Positions 13,500-26,215 are shown, numbered from the stretch's first letter. The stretch is 64,000 bases of DNA from Cosmopolites sordidus (GCA_031761425.1 JARFXV010000672.1:1-64000), one strand, 5' to 3'. Numbers and translations: made by a program. Notes: generated by a model from the sequence alone, not told the origin.

Positions 13500-14839
13500 T
13501 ACCAATGTTTTAGATTTACTTTCTACTTCTACTACCACTGCTACAACTATTAACTATTACTACTTCTGCTACTGTTTGAACTACTACTACTACCAATGTA
13601 GTTGAACAATCAACGTTCTACTTTTAGTGTTCTGTACTACTATTACCACTACAAGTAGTAGCAGCTGGCTCAGGTTCTCAAAATTTTAATTAATCGTCCA
13701 TACATAGCTTCAACTAGCTAAGTTTACAATCATCATCATTTCGAAGAAGACGAAGAAAATTATGATGACTTCCTAAAAACAATCACAGTTTCGTTTGGTT
13801 TATGATACAGAGAACAAATGGATTAGATGAAGCGAGAATTATGTGAAAACCAGATAGACAATTTTGATAAAAGCATGACCATTTGTAAAACAAATATTAT
13901 TTATTATTTCGATTTATTTTACTAAAAATATACAAATATTGTTGAATTAAATGTTAAAAAAACATACTCCCTATCGAAACACTCTGTATGTTACCATCCT
14001 AATTATGAACCTATTAAACATAGACCAAAGACATTATTAACTCAGTCACTGAGTGTTGTAGTAAAGGTGTTAATTTCCTTCTCTCTGATTAACGAAGAAA
14101 ATGTTAATGACTTGCTACTAGCTGGCAGACACTGCGAATGTGTCATTGATTTTAAGCAGCTGGAAAGTATCCGCAGCGAAAAAGAAAGAATATATAAGAA
14201 GAATCCATCATACAAAACGTTATATAATTAGAGCAGGCTTTCCAAATCCACTTTTAGTGCACGCCATAACCAAGTTTTATTGCAATCTTCATAAAGAAAT
14301 AAAGAACTATTTAAAACGAGATTATCTAAAAAAAAAAACAGTTAAGACATGGATGGAGTTAAGAAATGCGCTAAAGCTCCTTGAAATATATTGAATGCAT
14401 GTAGAAAAGCTTTTTATATGTCTATAGTGTGGTGATTATATAGAAAAACCTGCAAATTATTTTAACAGTGACGCCTCTATATAGAAGGAACTAATTAACG
14501 ATAGTTTTCTGAGAAACTAAATTGCAATCGATGAACATCAAATAATATTTGAAAATTATAGTAAGCAAACTCCACCACAAACAATATATAGAAAAAAGTT
14601 TCAACAATTTCGATCGAATGATTTGAGTTTTGGAAATCAAAGAACGACCTGCACATCAGAAAATGTTTAAAGAAACACAATGCAATGAATAGTCCCAAGA
14701 TTAAAAACACTCAAATAATTATCAGATGAGCTAAATGTTCCCAGGTACATCTAAACATTTACAGTGTATGGAGAAGTTTGTGAAAGAATGAAAGTGACTG
14801 CAATAAGAGTTGTAAGAAAATCGTCTAGCAGAAAGAGCC
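13500..14839. other. AT-rich DNA with a CTA-rich simple stretch, no clear gene
   Basis: 13515-13665 is rich in CTA/CTG trinucleotides. An 84-aa ORF at 14140-14394 (RAGFPNPLLVHAITKFYCNL) has a faint look of a retrotransposon gag segment, but I cannot place it. Nothing else recognised. Confidence 0.4.
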
Positions 14840-15059
14840 GATAATTTGGTGGCTCTTGCTTTCAAATGAGTTTATTAGCAACTACTACAAACAAAAACTG
14901 TTTAAACTTGAAAAAATTGATGCAAAAAAATGCATTGCAATAGTTGAAATGGAAGCATTATCGGATATTTCTGTACACTCATCTTATTCTCCAGGCTTTG
15001 TACTGTCGGATTACTTACTTTTCTTTGAAACACATAAAGATATGTTATTCTCTCGTTAG
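14840..15059 (+). pseudogene. Mariner transposase C-terminal fragment
   Basis: Reads KLFKLEKIDAKKC...HSSYSPGFVLSDYLLF, matching the mariner signature HPPYSPDLAPSDYHLF. The third catalytic Asp survives, but the rest of the transposase and both ends are missing or unrecognisable. Confidence 0.5.
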
Positions 15060-15289
15060 GGATTTCAACTTTTGCCGGCAAATAAAGACTTTTTTTTAAT
15101 AAGAGCGTCAAAACTTTAACAATTTTCTCCTAAATAAATTCATTTTTTAATTAAAAAAAATTGTGAAAATAAAGTTTTGGATCCAACTTAACTTAATTAA
15201 TGGAATCAGCAGTGCTTGCAGCAATTAGAGATTCCTAAAATTTGGCATAATGTTGAATATAGCTTCGTGTACAACAACAAAAATAACGA
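15060..15289. other. AT-rich spacer
   Basis: Nothing recognised. Confidence 0.5.
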
Positions 15290-15615
15290 AAAAAACCCAC
15301 CCCTACAGACCGAGTTGACAACACCGCTCGATTGCGATCCGAACTCTTCTAATATCCGGATGGATTGGCTATTTGCCGTCTCTTTCTAACCTATTAGCGA
15401 CAGAACGGGCAGGTCTCTCGCTCGTAAATCGTAAACATCCCCACGGAGCGTCATCCCCCTTGGCGTCGCGCCGCACCCTTGCGCGGGATGCAGCTAGCGC
15501 GCGAATTAATACGACATTTTTGTCTGCGGGGCGGAGAATGCCCGGAGAATGAGCGAATTTTGAATATTGGAGCCGGATTTTTCCTCTTCTTTCATTTCCT
15601 TTTTGCCGATCAACC
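15290..15615. promoter_or_regulatory. GC-rich island (candidate regulatory DNA)
   Basis: A sharp compositional island in AT-rich, transposon-rich DNA. CpG-rich blocks such as TTGGCGTCGCGCCGCACCC (near 15460) and GCGGGGCGGAG (near 15526) stand out, with CTCTCG near 15416. No ORF or transposon matches. The position 3' of Abd-B would suit a boundary, Polycomb element or enhancer of the iab domain. A host first exon cannot be excluded. Confidence 0.35.
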
Positions 15616-16339
15616 GTGCAGATAAGATATTAGATGGGATATATAAAATTTACGTCGTCGTTTCTTGATAACCGGCTTAAGCAAAAAAATATAATATATA
15701 CCAATATTTTTGGTAGCTATTCACTTAGAATATAAATGCAAATCTTCCAAGAACCAAATAAATATTACATTGACTAATAAAATATGATAAACAAAATCTT
15801 AATAATTACATACGATCAAATTTTAGTTGCGGTTTGAATAGATATGTGATATAGATTTGATGGTGAACTTTATAATGTGGAGAAAGAAATACTTTCAATA
15901 TACGAGGGTTAAGTGAAGAGTCAGATACTTTTTGAAAGTATGAAATATTGTATCTTTGTTATTGAAATTTCATTTAATGTTCTACAGAAAGCACATTAGA
16001 TTTAAATTTAAAAAGTATCTGCTATCAACTCAGAGATAGAGAGATTATTTTATGATTATCTTCATTTTTCTTTGACGAATCTTAGTTATTTTCCTTTATA
16101 TCATTGTATGGTAATTTTGTATACAGACTGAGCTATTACTTGTTATTACTTCTCTTTGTTTGTGTGTATTATTTTCGCACTCATACGTTGTTTTTATTTA
16201 TATTTTTATCTGCAGAATGTTAATTTATGTTTATAAACTTTATTTATGTCTAGTACTATGTAATTGTATTGTAATTGGTTTTTAGATACGGGTTGAGTAT
16301 GAGTGGCATTAACATTTAATAAATTAAGCCTAAAGGCAA
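15616..16339. other. AT-rich DNA, one mariner-like end motif
   Basis: TACGAGGGTTAAGTGAAGAG at 15901 resembles the start of a mariner-type inverted repeat, but no partner end or coding sequence was found. Confidence 0.35.
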
Positions 16340-16564
16340 TCATCCTCCCTCCAATGGAAACATTGACTTATCCCAAATATCTTAGATATCAGAAGGAATA
16401 AGCTCTGTCGGGGGCCCTTTCAGCAGGCTCTTTGGAATAACACTCTTTGTTGTTATTATTATGGGAACTATTTCTAAACTTTTTATTCCCCATTGTTTCT
16501 TTACTTGCTCTTGTGTTCCTAGTCTTCTCCATACCAGAAATTCTGGTGACCTTTCATTTTCCAC
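16340..16564 (-). pseudogene. LINE ORF C-terminal fragment
   Basis: Minus-strand reading frame with KKQWGIKSLEIVPIIITTKS followed by VIPKSLLKG. This has the shape of the hydrophobic C-terminal block (VVPIVISATG-type) common at the end of insect non-LTR retrotransposon polyproteins. Only about 60 residues remain. Confidence 0.45.
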
Positions 16565-17065
16565 TCAAACCGCAAAGCTAAGAATGATCACAAAAATATA
16601 TTTCTGATATGAAAAGTAATTTAAAGAACGTAGTCTAGGTTAACCATATAGAGGCAAACATAAAAGCAGCGCGTTTATAATATTCAACTTTGTTACGGAA
16701 ATGGGTATTCTTTGAAAAACACGCACCACAAAATTCGTGATGTTTTTATATAAATTATCCGCCAATCAGTATTTGATTCAGAGATTAGCGAAGAAACCCG
16801 AGAAAGAAACGTAAGAAACGTAAGTGAAAGTAATGAAAATTAACTGAAACTATTAATATCACAAGAATTGGGCATATATAGATTTTTTAAGAATAATTTT
16901 ACATAAAAAATTACATTTGCCCCCATATACATTTCCATTAGCTTGACAATAAAAAGAACAAAATAATTTGCAATGTCTTAATTTTGCTAGTTAGATTATA
17001 GAGAACAAGACATTTACAATTTTGAAGCAAACGTCCTTATGAAAAATTAATCAAAATTGATTGGT
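16565..17065. other. AT-rich spacer
   Basis: Nothing recognised. The 5' part of the next mariner is truncated somewhere before 17066. Confidence 0.5.
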
Positions 17066-18003
17066 TTGTTTAATTGAAACTTGGCCGTACATGATGCTGA
17101 ATGCTCTGGACGTCCAAATGAGGTGATTGCATCAAACAACCCAAGAAAAATTCGAAAAATTATTTCGCAAAACCGTAATGTAAAGTTGCAGGAGATAGCT
17201 GATATTATGAAGATACCGAACGGAAGTGTTTACACCATTTTGCATGAAAATTTGGGAATGCGTAAATTGCTATCGAAATGGGTATTGCGTTTGCTTACAG
17301 CAGACCAAAAACAACAACGTATTGATGATTCTGAACAATGTTTGGAGCTGTTTAAGTGAAAAAAAAAAGAAGATTTTTTCATGCGGTATGTGATAACAGA
17401 TAAAATATGAATTCATCACTACACTCCAGAGCCAAATCTGCAGTCAGCTGAGTGAATAGAAGCCGTTGAAAACCGTCCAAGGCGACCAAAAGCACAACCA
17501 TCGGCAGGCAAGGTTATGCCCTCTGTATTTTGGGATGCGTTTGGGATACTGTTCATCGATTATCTCGAGAAAGGTAAAACCATCAATAGCGAATATCATA
17601 TAGCGTTATTGGTTCGCTTGAAGGACGAGATCGTAAAAAAGACTCCAAATGGACAAAAAAATGCTGTTTCTCCAAGGCAATACACCGTGTCGATAATTGC
17701 TTGCAACGACGGTAAAATTGCACTTTGAATTGCTTCCTCATCCACCGAATTCTTTAGATTTGGCCCCAGTGACTATTTCCTGTTTTCAGACCTCAAAAAA
17801 ATGCTCGCTGCAAAAAAATTTCGCTCCGAAACTGAAGGATATTTTGAATGCAAAGAAATACCGTCCTATAAAAAAAGTGTAGAAATGTTAGAAGCGTTGA
17901 AATGATTGTATTGCTCATCAAGGAGAATATATTGATGAATAAAGTCTAAATTTGCAAAAAAAAGTGCGTTTTATTTGTCAGACCGGCAACTTATTGACCG
18001 ATG
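17066..18003 (+). pseudogene. Mariner transposase relic D, 5'-truncated
   Basis: Opens at DAECSGRPNEV (the linker before the helix-turn-helix), then IRKIISQNRNVKLQEIADIM, GSVYTILHENLGMRKLLSKW, ITD with IHHYTPE (first Asp), SAGKVMPSVFWDAFGILFID, YLEKGKTINSEY and FELLPHPP. At the second catalytic position the codon is altered (QGN instead of QDN). The third (SDYFL) survives only out of frame. The right end has GACCGGCAACTTATTGACCG before TA, typical of mariner ends. This is a different subfamily from copies A, B and C. Confidence 0.85.
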
Positions 18004-18059
18004 TACCACTAATGCCTCTGATGCTATTAATACTGCTTATTATGACGCGAGAAAAAATT

Positions 18060-20260
18060 TAAGAAATTTTTGAGGGGAATTGGAATATTTTCGACGATAT
18101 GTAAAATTTCGAAATCCTATTGAGTTTAATAATGATCTGTTACTGGCTGAAACTGACGCTGATCCCAAACAAACCATTCAGGAATTGACAACAAAGCTTA
18201 AAACTTCATTGTACATAATATAATGGTTTTTATAATAAATGAACAAAGTGGAAAGGAGGAACCTATTCACATTACATATCAAATTTTAGTTGAAAACAAA
18301 ATTTAATATGTATCAATTGATGCTTTTCTTCGACAAATTGTTATTAGAGATAAAGAGTGGATTCTATCAACTATCAATCTAGCAATCAACATAAGAAAAA
18401 ACAAAGTTTAAAGCCAGTATAACAATCGTTGGCTACTCAAAAACCAAGTCTTCACCGCAAATTTTTTTTGGTCAGTATTATGGGATTTTATAGGATCCAC
18501 CACAGAACTCACCCACCATATTCCCCTGACGCTGCACCGTCAGATTATCTTCTTTTCAAATCTTCATGGAAAAAAAAGACATTCCAGACAAACAAAAAGA
18601 ATATTTTACTTCAAAATCGTCGTAATTTTGTAAAAAGGAAATAGAAAGTATTCCTTATTTTCGGAGTATTCCTTAATTTTCAGATTATTCCATTATTGCC
18701 AGAACAACCCAAGAAAAACTTAAAGAATAAAGCTGGGAAGTATTTCCTCACCCACCATATTCTTCTGATGCTGCACCGTCAGATTATCTTATTTTCAAAT
18801 CTCTGTGGAAAAAAAAATCATTCCTACTGTAATATCTATCAAAAGATTCTAAACAACGATAGAGATTATAATGTAAATAAAAACTATATTAATTTTTGAA
18901 TAAAATTATATTGTATATAGGGATTTTACAGGAAATATGCACTATATTGTTCTGAAATCTCACCTTTCCGAACTCAGCTTGCTATAGTAAACGTGGCTTT
19001 GACTGAAGAACGTACTAGACTTATTAATCGAAAATGTGTTATTCTGCAGCATGATAATATAAGATCTCATATTGCCAGAACAACCGAAGAGAAAGTTAAA
19101 TAATTAAGCTGGGAAGAATTTCATCACCCACCATATTCTCCTGATGCTGCACCGCCAGATTATTTTCTTTTCAAATCTCAGTGGAAAAAAAACATTGCTA
19201 CTGCAATATCTCTCGAAACTGCACTAGAAGAATATTTTACTTCAAAATCATCGTAATTTTGTAAAAAGGGAATAGAAAGTATTCCATAGTTTCAGAGAGA
19301 CAGACGAAGATTCTAAATAATGATAGAGATTATAATGTAAATAAAAAATATATTAATTCTTGAATAAAATTATATTGTGTATAAGGATTTTACAGTAAAT
19401 ATGCACTATATTGTTCTGAAATCTCACCTTTTCGAACTCAGCTTGCTACGGTAAACGTGGCTTTGATTGAAGAACGTCCTAGACTTATTAATCGAAAATG
19501 TGTTATTCTGCAGCATAATAATACAAGATCTCATATTGCCAGAACAACCCAAGAAAAAATTAAAGAATTAAGCTGGGAAGTATTTCATCACCCACCATAT
19601 TCTCCTGATGCTGCACCGTCAGATTATCTTCTTTTCAAATCTCCGTGGAAAAAAAAACATTCCTACTGCAATATCTCTCAAAACTGCACTCGAAGAATAT
19701 TTTACTTCAAAATCATCGTAATTTTGTAAAAATAGAATAAAAATTATTCCTTATTTTCAGAGAGATGGACGAAGATTCTAAATAACGATAGAGATCATAA
19801 TGTACATAAAAACTATATTAATTCTTGAATAAAATTATATTGTATATAGGGATTTTACAGGAAATATCCACTATAAGGTTTTGAAGCCTGACCTTTTTGA
19901 CGTCAGCTTGCTAATAAATTGCTCGCAAATGTGGCTTTGGTTGAAGAATGTCCTAGACTGGTTAATCGAAAATGTGTTATTCTGCAGCATGATAATGCAA
20001 GACCTCATTTTACCAGAATAACCCAACAAAAAGTTCTTCTTTTCAAATTTTCGTGGAAAAGACATTCCTACTGCAATATCTATCAAAACTGCACTCGAAG
20101 AATATTTTACTTCAAAATCATCCTAATTTTACAAAAAGGGAATAGATAGTATTCCATATTTTCAAAGAGATGGACAAAGATTGTCAATAATGATCGAAAT
20201 TATAATGCAAATATATACTGTATTAAAACCTAAATAAAATATAATTGTCTACAGTATCAA
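18060..20260 (+). repeat. Mariner relic E followed by tandem copies of its C-terminal region
   Basis: An N-terminal part (LLAETDADPKQTIQELTTKL near 18140, RDKEWIL near 18350, KPSLHRKFF near 18440) is fused by deletion to HPPYSPDAAPSDYLLF (18508). The C-terminal region then recurs in tandem at about 18690, 18960, 19425 and 19890, giving five copies in all. Later units are about 465-475 bp long and contain RLINRKCVILQHDN, RTTQEKI and HPPYSPDAAPSDYLLF. The last unit has an internal deletion. Units are diverged, each with its own stops. Confidence 0.8.
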
Positions 20261-20539
20261 AAAACGACTTTACTTATCGATTATTTCAACTGGCAGTCAA
20301 GGTCATGAAATTTAACATCGTCAAATTTATTTATTTTTTATAGTTTGTAAAAAATTGCACTGTAAATATCAAATATGAATAATCCATTATTTCCAAATGA
20401 GTAATTTTCCCAGTGCATTTAATTCGATTATAACTAAGACGAACGTTTTAACAGATTGAAAAGCTTATCTAATACAATAAAGTAGAACCAGAAACAATAA
20501 GAGCAATAAAAGTCCTCTGGTGGAAAAACACGATATTAG
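20261..20539. other. AT-rich spacer
   Basis: Nothing recognised. Confidence 0.5.
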
Positions 20540-20830
20540 GAAATAGAAACCCATTTTGTCTTGCGATTATGGCCATCCAGTATTCCGGTCATGAATAAAC
20601 CAACAATATTCCAAAAGATCGTGGGGGGAATTCCGCAAACCAATAAAAGCGGCAAAACGCCTCGCTTAAACAAACGAATTAAACGAGAAAAATCAGGGGT
20701 AACGTCTTTATTTTCTGTTATACATAATGCATGTTGCGTTCTGTCTCTCCCTTTCATGTTTTTTTTCCTTGATTTCACGGTCGAGGCGCCGAACACATAG
20801 ACTGCATAAAACACAATAACAATCCATTCA
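20540..20830. promoter_or_regulatory. GC-richer unique block (candidate regulatory DNA)
   Basis: Less AT-rich than its flanks and free of transposon signatures. It contains a Pho-type GGCCATC (20571-20577), homeodomain-style CATAAAAC near 20804 and AATTAAACG near 20678. The ORFs on both strands (20536-20844) resemble no protein family. It lies about 12.5 kb 3' of Abd-B. Interpretation as an enhancer is inference. Confidence 0.3.
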
Positions 20831-21142
20831 AAATTATGAACCATATAATATAACTAATTATTTTGTTGAATGTAATCATGTGAACGTATAGTAAAATATA
20901 AATGATAAATTTTTTTCGAAAAATTCAGTCCGCCATTTTTAAAGCTGTTCCTCTATGTTAACGAAATTTTCGTTTTGAAGATGTGTTAAAAATGTGTATC
21001 CTATTTATAATCTACTGACAAAATACATCGAAAATTAACTAACATTTTTTCGGTCATCCATAATTTTAATCAGATGGAAATAAATCAAGAGAATATGATG
21101 AGTGGCCGTCTATTTTGTTTATATGTATTGTATATCGTATAC

Positions 21143-21222
<80 letters not shown>

Positions 21223-21459
21223 TATTACGTATATACACAATTTTGGTGACATCAATGTACAGAAATTGGTTTCCCAGGCCATCCGTAACTTCAACAGAAA
21301 AAGATTATATAAATTATAAATTATCGAACAGGATAGACAAGACAATGAATTGATGACATATATCAAAAACTTCCTTGGAAAACAACCTTTTAAATGCAAG
21401 TATTGTTTTTTATTTCATCACAATTATCTTAATCAATCAATCAAAATGATTTTTTAACC

Positions 21460-21545
<86 letters not shown>

Positions 21546-22051
21546 CACATATTCTCTTGACCGTTTATTATTATTATTAATCTAGGATTTTTGATTTGAA
21601 AAACAATATAAAAAAAGAAATATAAAAGAAATGATTTATATAAAAAAACATATAATACCATTAATTTCAGAAATGATACAGATAATTTCAGTTGTATATA
21701 TAATAACATTATTAAATAATAAATTTTCATAATTTTTTATTTTTACATCTAATATCATTCCACATAACAAATTCAAAACAATTAAGTTATAATAAAAAAC
21801 AAAAATGTAAAAGAATTGTTAAATATGTCATTTAAAAATTTTATACAAAATTATCACATATTAGTTAAAAAATTTTAAAAATTAATTGTTTAATTTAATA
21901 TTGATAAATTTTTAAATGTAAGTTTGTGTTTTTTATAAAAGTTATATGTATTGTAGAATTATTCTGAGGATGGTTCATCGTTGAACCGAAACGTTAATAA
22001 AAAAAATTAAAAATTAAAACTTAATTACTGATCGAAAGTCCCAATAAATTT

Positions 22052-22053
<2 letters not shown>
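20831..22053. other. AT-rich DNA with two (TA)n arrays and a hammerhead-like motif
   Basis: (TA)n arrays lie at 21148-21217 and 21464-21543. At 21964-21993 CTGAGGA, T, GGTTCA, TCGT, TGAACC, GAAACG has the same layout as the PLE hammerhead-like motif (CTGANGA, extra T, stem, GAAACG), but with an unrelated stem and no convincing stem III. No gene seen. Confidence 0.6.

Positions 22054-22141
<88 letters not shown>
22054..22141. repeat. (TA)n microsatellite
   Basis: Pure TA immediately upstream of the first recognisable LINE sequence. Confidence 0.97.
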
Positions 22142-22144
<3 letters not shown>

Positions 22145-24110
22145 GTTGAACCGCTTTGATGTGTTGCAAGGCTCAAAGGAGATGGAAATAACAGATCAGT
22201 GTGCTTGCTAGAAGCGTCTGCTGCAATAGCAGCAGCAGAAAAAAGTTTCAAACAGTCAAAAATCGCTAATGAGACAATTGATTTAATGAAAAAAGAGTGT
22301 AAATTGAGGAATTGAGGAAGTCTTTTTGGCAGAGTCGAGTACGTTGAGCTTTGCAAAACTATAAGAAAACGTATTCGAGAAGAAACGCGTCGGTTCAACA
22401 TGCACGTAGTGCAAAAAGCACTAGAAAAAAACAAGGGAATAAACAAAGCAAAACACAAGCTGAGAAATAAAAGAACACAAATGTTTACCTTAATGCGTGA
22501 GGTTGGCACAGTGTACAGGGAACGTGCAGAAATGTTAGAGGTCATTAGAATAATTTATTCAAAGTTATATGAAGATCAGAGCCAGTTAAAAAGAGTAATG
22601 CCCACGGAAGAGCAAATGCCAGATATCCTGTTGGATGAAGTGACAAATGCTACAGAAGCGATGAAGAATGGAAAAGCTCCAGAAAAGGACAGTGTAATAG
22701 TTGAAATGTTAAAAGCTGGCGGTCAAACTTTATAAAAATACTGGCAAAACTGTATTCAAATGCCTTAAAGAACAAAAAATACCCAACCTATAGAAAAATG
22801 CTGAAGTGATTTTTCTTCATAAGAAAGGAGCATAAGAAGATTTAAAAAAACTACCGCCCAATAAGCCTCCTATCAGTAGTGTACAAAGTTTTCATCAACA
22901 TAATAATATCATATAATATCTAAAAGAATATTAAGAACACTGAATGAGGCATAACCAAGAAAAGAAGCACGATTCAGAAGTGAATTCAGTACAATGGATC
23001 ATCGTTGGCAGGTTGTCCAACAGGCCATAGGAAGGCACAATGAATACACCATGCCACTGTGCTTGACTTTTATTGACTATGAAAAGGCATTTGACTCAAT
23101 ATCAAAGCAAGCCATAATGGATACATTGCTTAACCAAGGGATAGACAGAGCCCATGTAAACCTACTCAGATTTATGTATGATGAAGCTACAGCGACACTT
23201 CACATGATCTTGAAATTAAAATCAATATTTTAACTCTCAGCCTGCCTTGAAGAGGTATTCCGCAATCTGGATTGGGAACAGGATGAAATAAAAATAAATG
23301 GTGCATACTTAAGTCACCTTAGATTTGCAGCTGATATTGTTCTCCTGTCACAAGATCCAGATGAACTACAAAAACACATAAAAGAGCTGCAATGGGCGGG
23401 AGAACCATTTGGCTTGAAAATAAACCTGAAAAAGAGCCAAGTTATGTTTAACAAATTTGCTGAAAACAGAAGAATATCTATTTTAGGAAGCGATTTAGAG
23501 GAGGTGGGCCACTACATATATCTTGGGCAAAGGATTTCAATGGAGGGTGATACCTCCCGGGAACCGCGCGTTGTGTGGCTAGCAGGTATGTGTCAGGCTC
23601 AACATAGTGTTTAAGAACAAACTCCCACTTTGTCTAAAGAGAAAAGTTTTTGGTCAGTGCATGCTGCCTGTTCTGATATACGAAGGTGAAACATGGACAC
23701 ACACATCACAATAAATTCAAAGACTTCGGGTAATCCAGAGGGGAATGGAAAGGTGTATGCTTGGCATTACAAAGCGGGACCGAAAGACCTGCACATGAAT
23801 CAGAAAAATAACGAAAGTATGTGATATCATTGGAAAGGTAAAGGAATTGAAATGGAGATGGGTAGGCCATATAGCAGGCGATGTGACGACAGATAGGCCA
23901 AAGCAATCCTGGGATGGATACCGCTTGATTATAAACATCCACGAAGAAGACCTAAAACACGATGGATCGATGACATCATCAAGTATATTGGACCCGAATG
24001 GCAGAGAAAAGCTCAGGACCGCGCCAGTTGGAAGCAGCCGGGGAGGCCTTCATCCTGCAGTGGATCGATAATGGGTGAATGATGATGATGATGATGATTA
24101 TGATGATGAT
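22142..24110 (+). pseudogene. RTE-like LINE, copy 1, 5'-truncated, ending in a GAT-rich tail
   Basis: Non-LTR retrotransposon reverse transcriptase. Blocks in order: MKNGKAPEKDSVIVEMLKAG (22400-22735 frame), YEKAFDSI near 23080, LRFAADIVLLSQDPDEL near 23320 (normally FADD; here the first Asp is Ala, so catalytically dead), GLKINLKKSQVMFN, LEEVGHYIYLGQRIS, and the C-terminal KELKWRWVGHIAG block near 23840 followed by an out-of-frame RRPKTRWIDD-like segment. It ends in a TGATGATGATGATGATTATG microsatellite tail, typical of RTE-type elements. Many frameshifts. Confidence 0.85.
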
Positions 24111-24183
24111 ATATGCACCAGAAGAAAAATGTTTCAAATAGACAAAAATCTCCAGTGAAAACCATCTATTTAATGAAAAAACA

Positions 24184-25975
24184 ACGTCCTTTTGGCAGGA
24201 TCGAGTACGGTGAGCTCTGCAAAACTATAAGAAAACGTATGAGAGACGAGATGCACTGGTTCAACATGTAGCTAATGCAAAAAACTCTGGAAGAAAACAG
24301 GGGAATTAACAAGGTTAAACAGAAGCTGAGAAAAAAAGAACCCAAATTTATGCCTTTATGCGCGAGAACAGCATATTCTTCAGAGAGCGTAGGGAAATGT
24401 TAGAGGTTGTCAGAAAATTTTATTCACAGTTATATGAATATCAGAAACAGTCAAAGATAGCAATGCCCACGGAAGAACAAATGCCAGATATCCTAGTGGA
24501 GGAAGTGACAAATGTTATAAAATCCGTAAAAAATGGCAAGGCTCCAGGAAAGGACAGTGTAACTGTCGAAATGCTAAAAGCTGGTGGTCGGACGTTACGT
24601 AAAACACTGGGAAAATTATACTCAAAATGTCTCAAAGAACAAAAAGTATTACTTATGGAAAAATGCAGAAGTGATCTTTTTACATAAAAAAGGAGCACAG
24701 GAAGTTTTAGTGAACTACCATCCAATAATCCTCCTATAAGTAATGTACACACTTTTTACCAAGATAATATCTAAAAGAATATTAAGAAAACTGAATGACA
24801 TCCTTCCAAGGGAGCAGGCAGTGATTCAGAAATGGATTCAGTACAATGAATGACATCCAGGTTGTATTCGTTGTGTCATAGAAAGGAACAAAGAATACAC
24901 GATGCCACTCTGCTTGGCTTTTCTCGACTAAAAGGCATTTGACTCAATTGCAAAGCAGGCCATGAATGCATTGCTTACTGAGGGGGTAGACAAAGCGGGA
25001 TCGATATATGTATGATGAAACTATAGCGACAATTCACCTTGATGATCTTGAATGAAATTAATGCATAGCGGTGTACGGCAAGATGACGCAATATTGCCTA
25101 TTCTTTTCTTACCCTGCCTTGAAGAAGTATTCCGTAATCTCGACTGGGATCAGGATAGTATAAAAATCAATGGTGCAAACGTAAACCATCCTAGATTTGC
25201 AGATGATATCAACGTATGCAAAAACGCTGTTAAGGGCTGGCGAACCATTTGGCTTAAAAATAAATCTGAAAAAGAGTCAGATTATATTCAATAAATTTGC
25301 TGAGGATGGCACAATTTCAGTCTTAGGAAGAAATTTGGAGACTGTGGACTACTTTATATATCTTAGACAGAAGATTTCAATGGAATTGGATAATGTCCGG
25401 CAGGTGGAAAGGCAGGTTAAATGTATCTGGCAGACATTTGGCAGGCTCCACATAAGAGCTCCGTTTAAGAGCAAACTTCCACTTGGCCTGAAAAGAAAAG
25501 TCTTCGATCAATGCCTCTTGCCCGTTATGACATGCGAAAATGAAACCTAGACACTCACATAGCAGTCAACTTAAAAACTTCGGGTAGCACGGAAAGGAAT
25601 GGAAAGATGTATGCTTGGCATTACAAGACGAGCCAAAAATCCCTGCACTTGAATCAGGGAATAAACGAAAATATCTGACATAACTGAAAGAGTAAAGCAA
25701 TTGAAAAAGACAAAGAGTCTTGGATATGGATCAGGGAACAAACAAAAATGTCTGACATAATTGAAAGAATAAAGCAATTGAAATGGTGATGAGCAGGACA
25801 TATAGCGAGACGATGAGGCGACAGATAGGCCAAGGCAATCCTGGAGTGGATACCGCTTGATCGCAAACGTTCGCGAAGAAGACCGAAAGCACGATGGACT
25901 GATGACATCGTGAAGCACATTAGTCCCGAGAGACAGAGACGCAAGACCATGAAAATTGGAAGCATGCAAACTATA
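24184..25975 (+). pseudogene. RTE-like LINE, copy 2, tandem to copy 1
   Basis: Starts at the same internal point as the homologous block of copy 1 (FWQDRVRELCKTIRKRM-like) and runs in the same order: VKNGKAPGKDSVTVEMLKAG, DYEKAFDSI-like with frameshifts near 24930, RFADDI near 25193 (both catalytic Asp intact), LKINLKKSQIIFNKFAEDG, then the C-terminal domain. It contains a local duplication of a NQGTNKNV-type segment near 25650-25770. Broken by frameshifts. Lies 74 bp after copy 1, same strand. Confidence 0.85.
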
Positions 25976-26215
25976 AAAACCTCATAGATGAACTCTTGAA
26001 AGTCTATGAAACATTTGCGGCCTTAATGCGTTTACACCCCCATTTGGATATTGTTCCGAAAAAATTGGATGCAGTAAGTGACAAAGAAGAAGAGATTTAA
26101 TCAGGACATCAAGACGATGGAAGCAAGATATCAAGGGGCGCAGGAACTCATCTATGTTGGGCGACTACTGCTGGTTTTTAAAAAGAGATGATTCTACAGA
26201 ACACAAGAAAAAAGT
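25976..26215 (+). pseudogene. Fragment of the ERFHQD/RYQG transposon-derived family
   Basis: Reads LHPHLDIVPKKLDAVSDKEE, then ERFNQDIKTMEARYQGA after a frameshift. The same signature (GERFHQD...RYQG) appears in the larger copy at 58300-59930. I know this block from many arthropod transposon-derived proteins but cannot name the superfamily with confidence. Confidence 0.6.

Noticed and set aside
14140..14394. Possible gypsy-type gag fragment
   Set aside because: Only a vague resemblance over 80 residues, with no zinc knuckle, protease or LTR nearby.
20536..20844. 102-aa minus-strand ORF with hydrophobic segments
   Set aside because: No start context, no homology recognised, and the opposite strand is equally open. 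Better explained as noncoding unique DNA.
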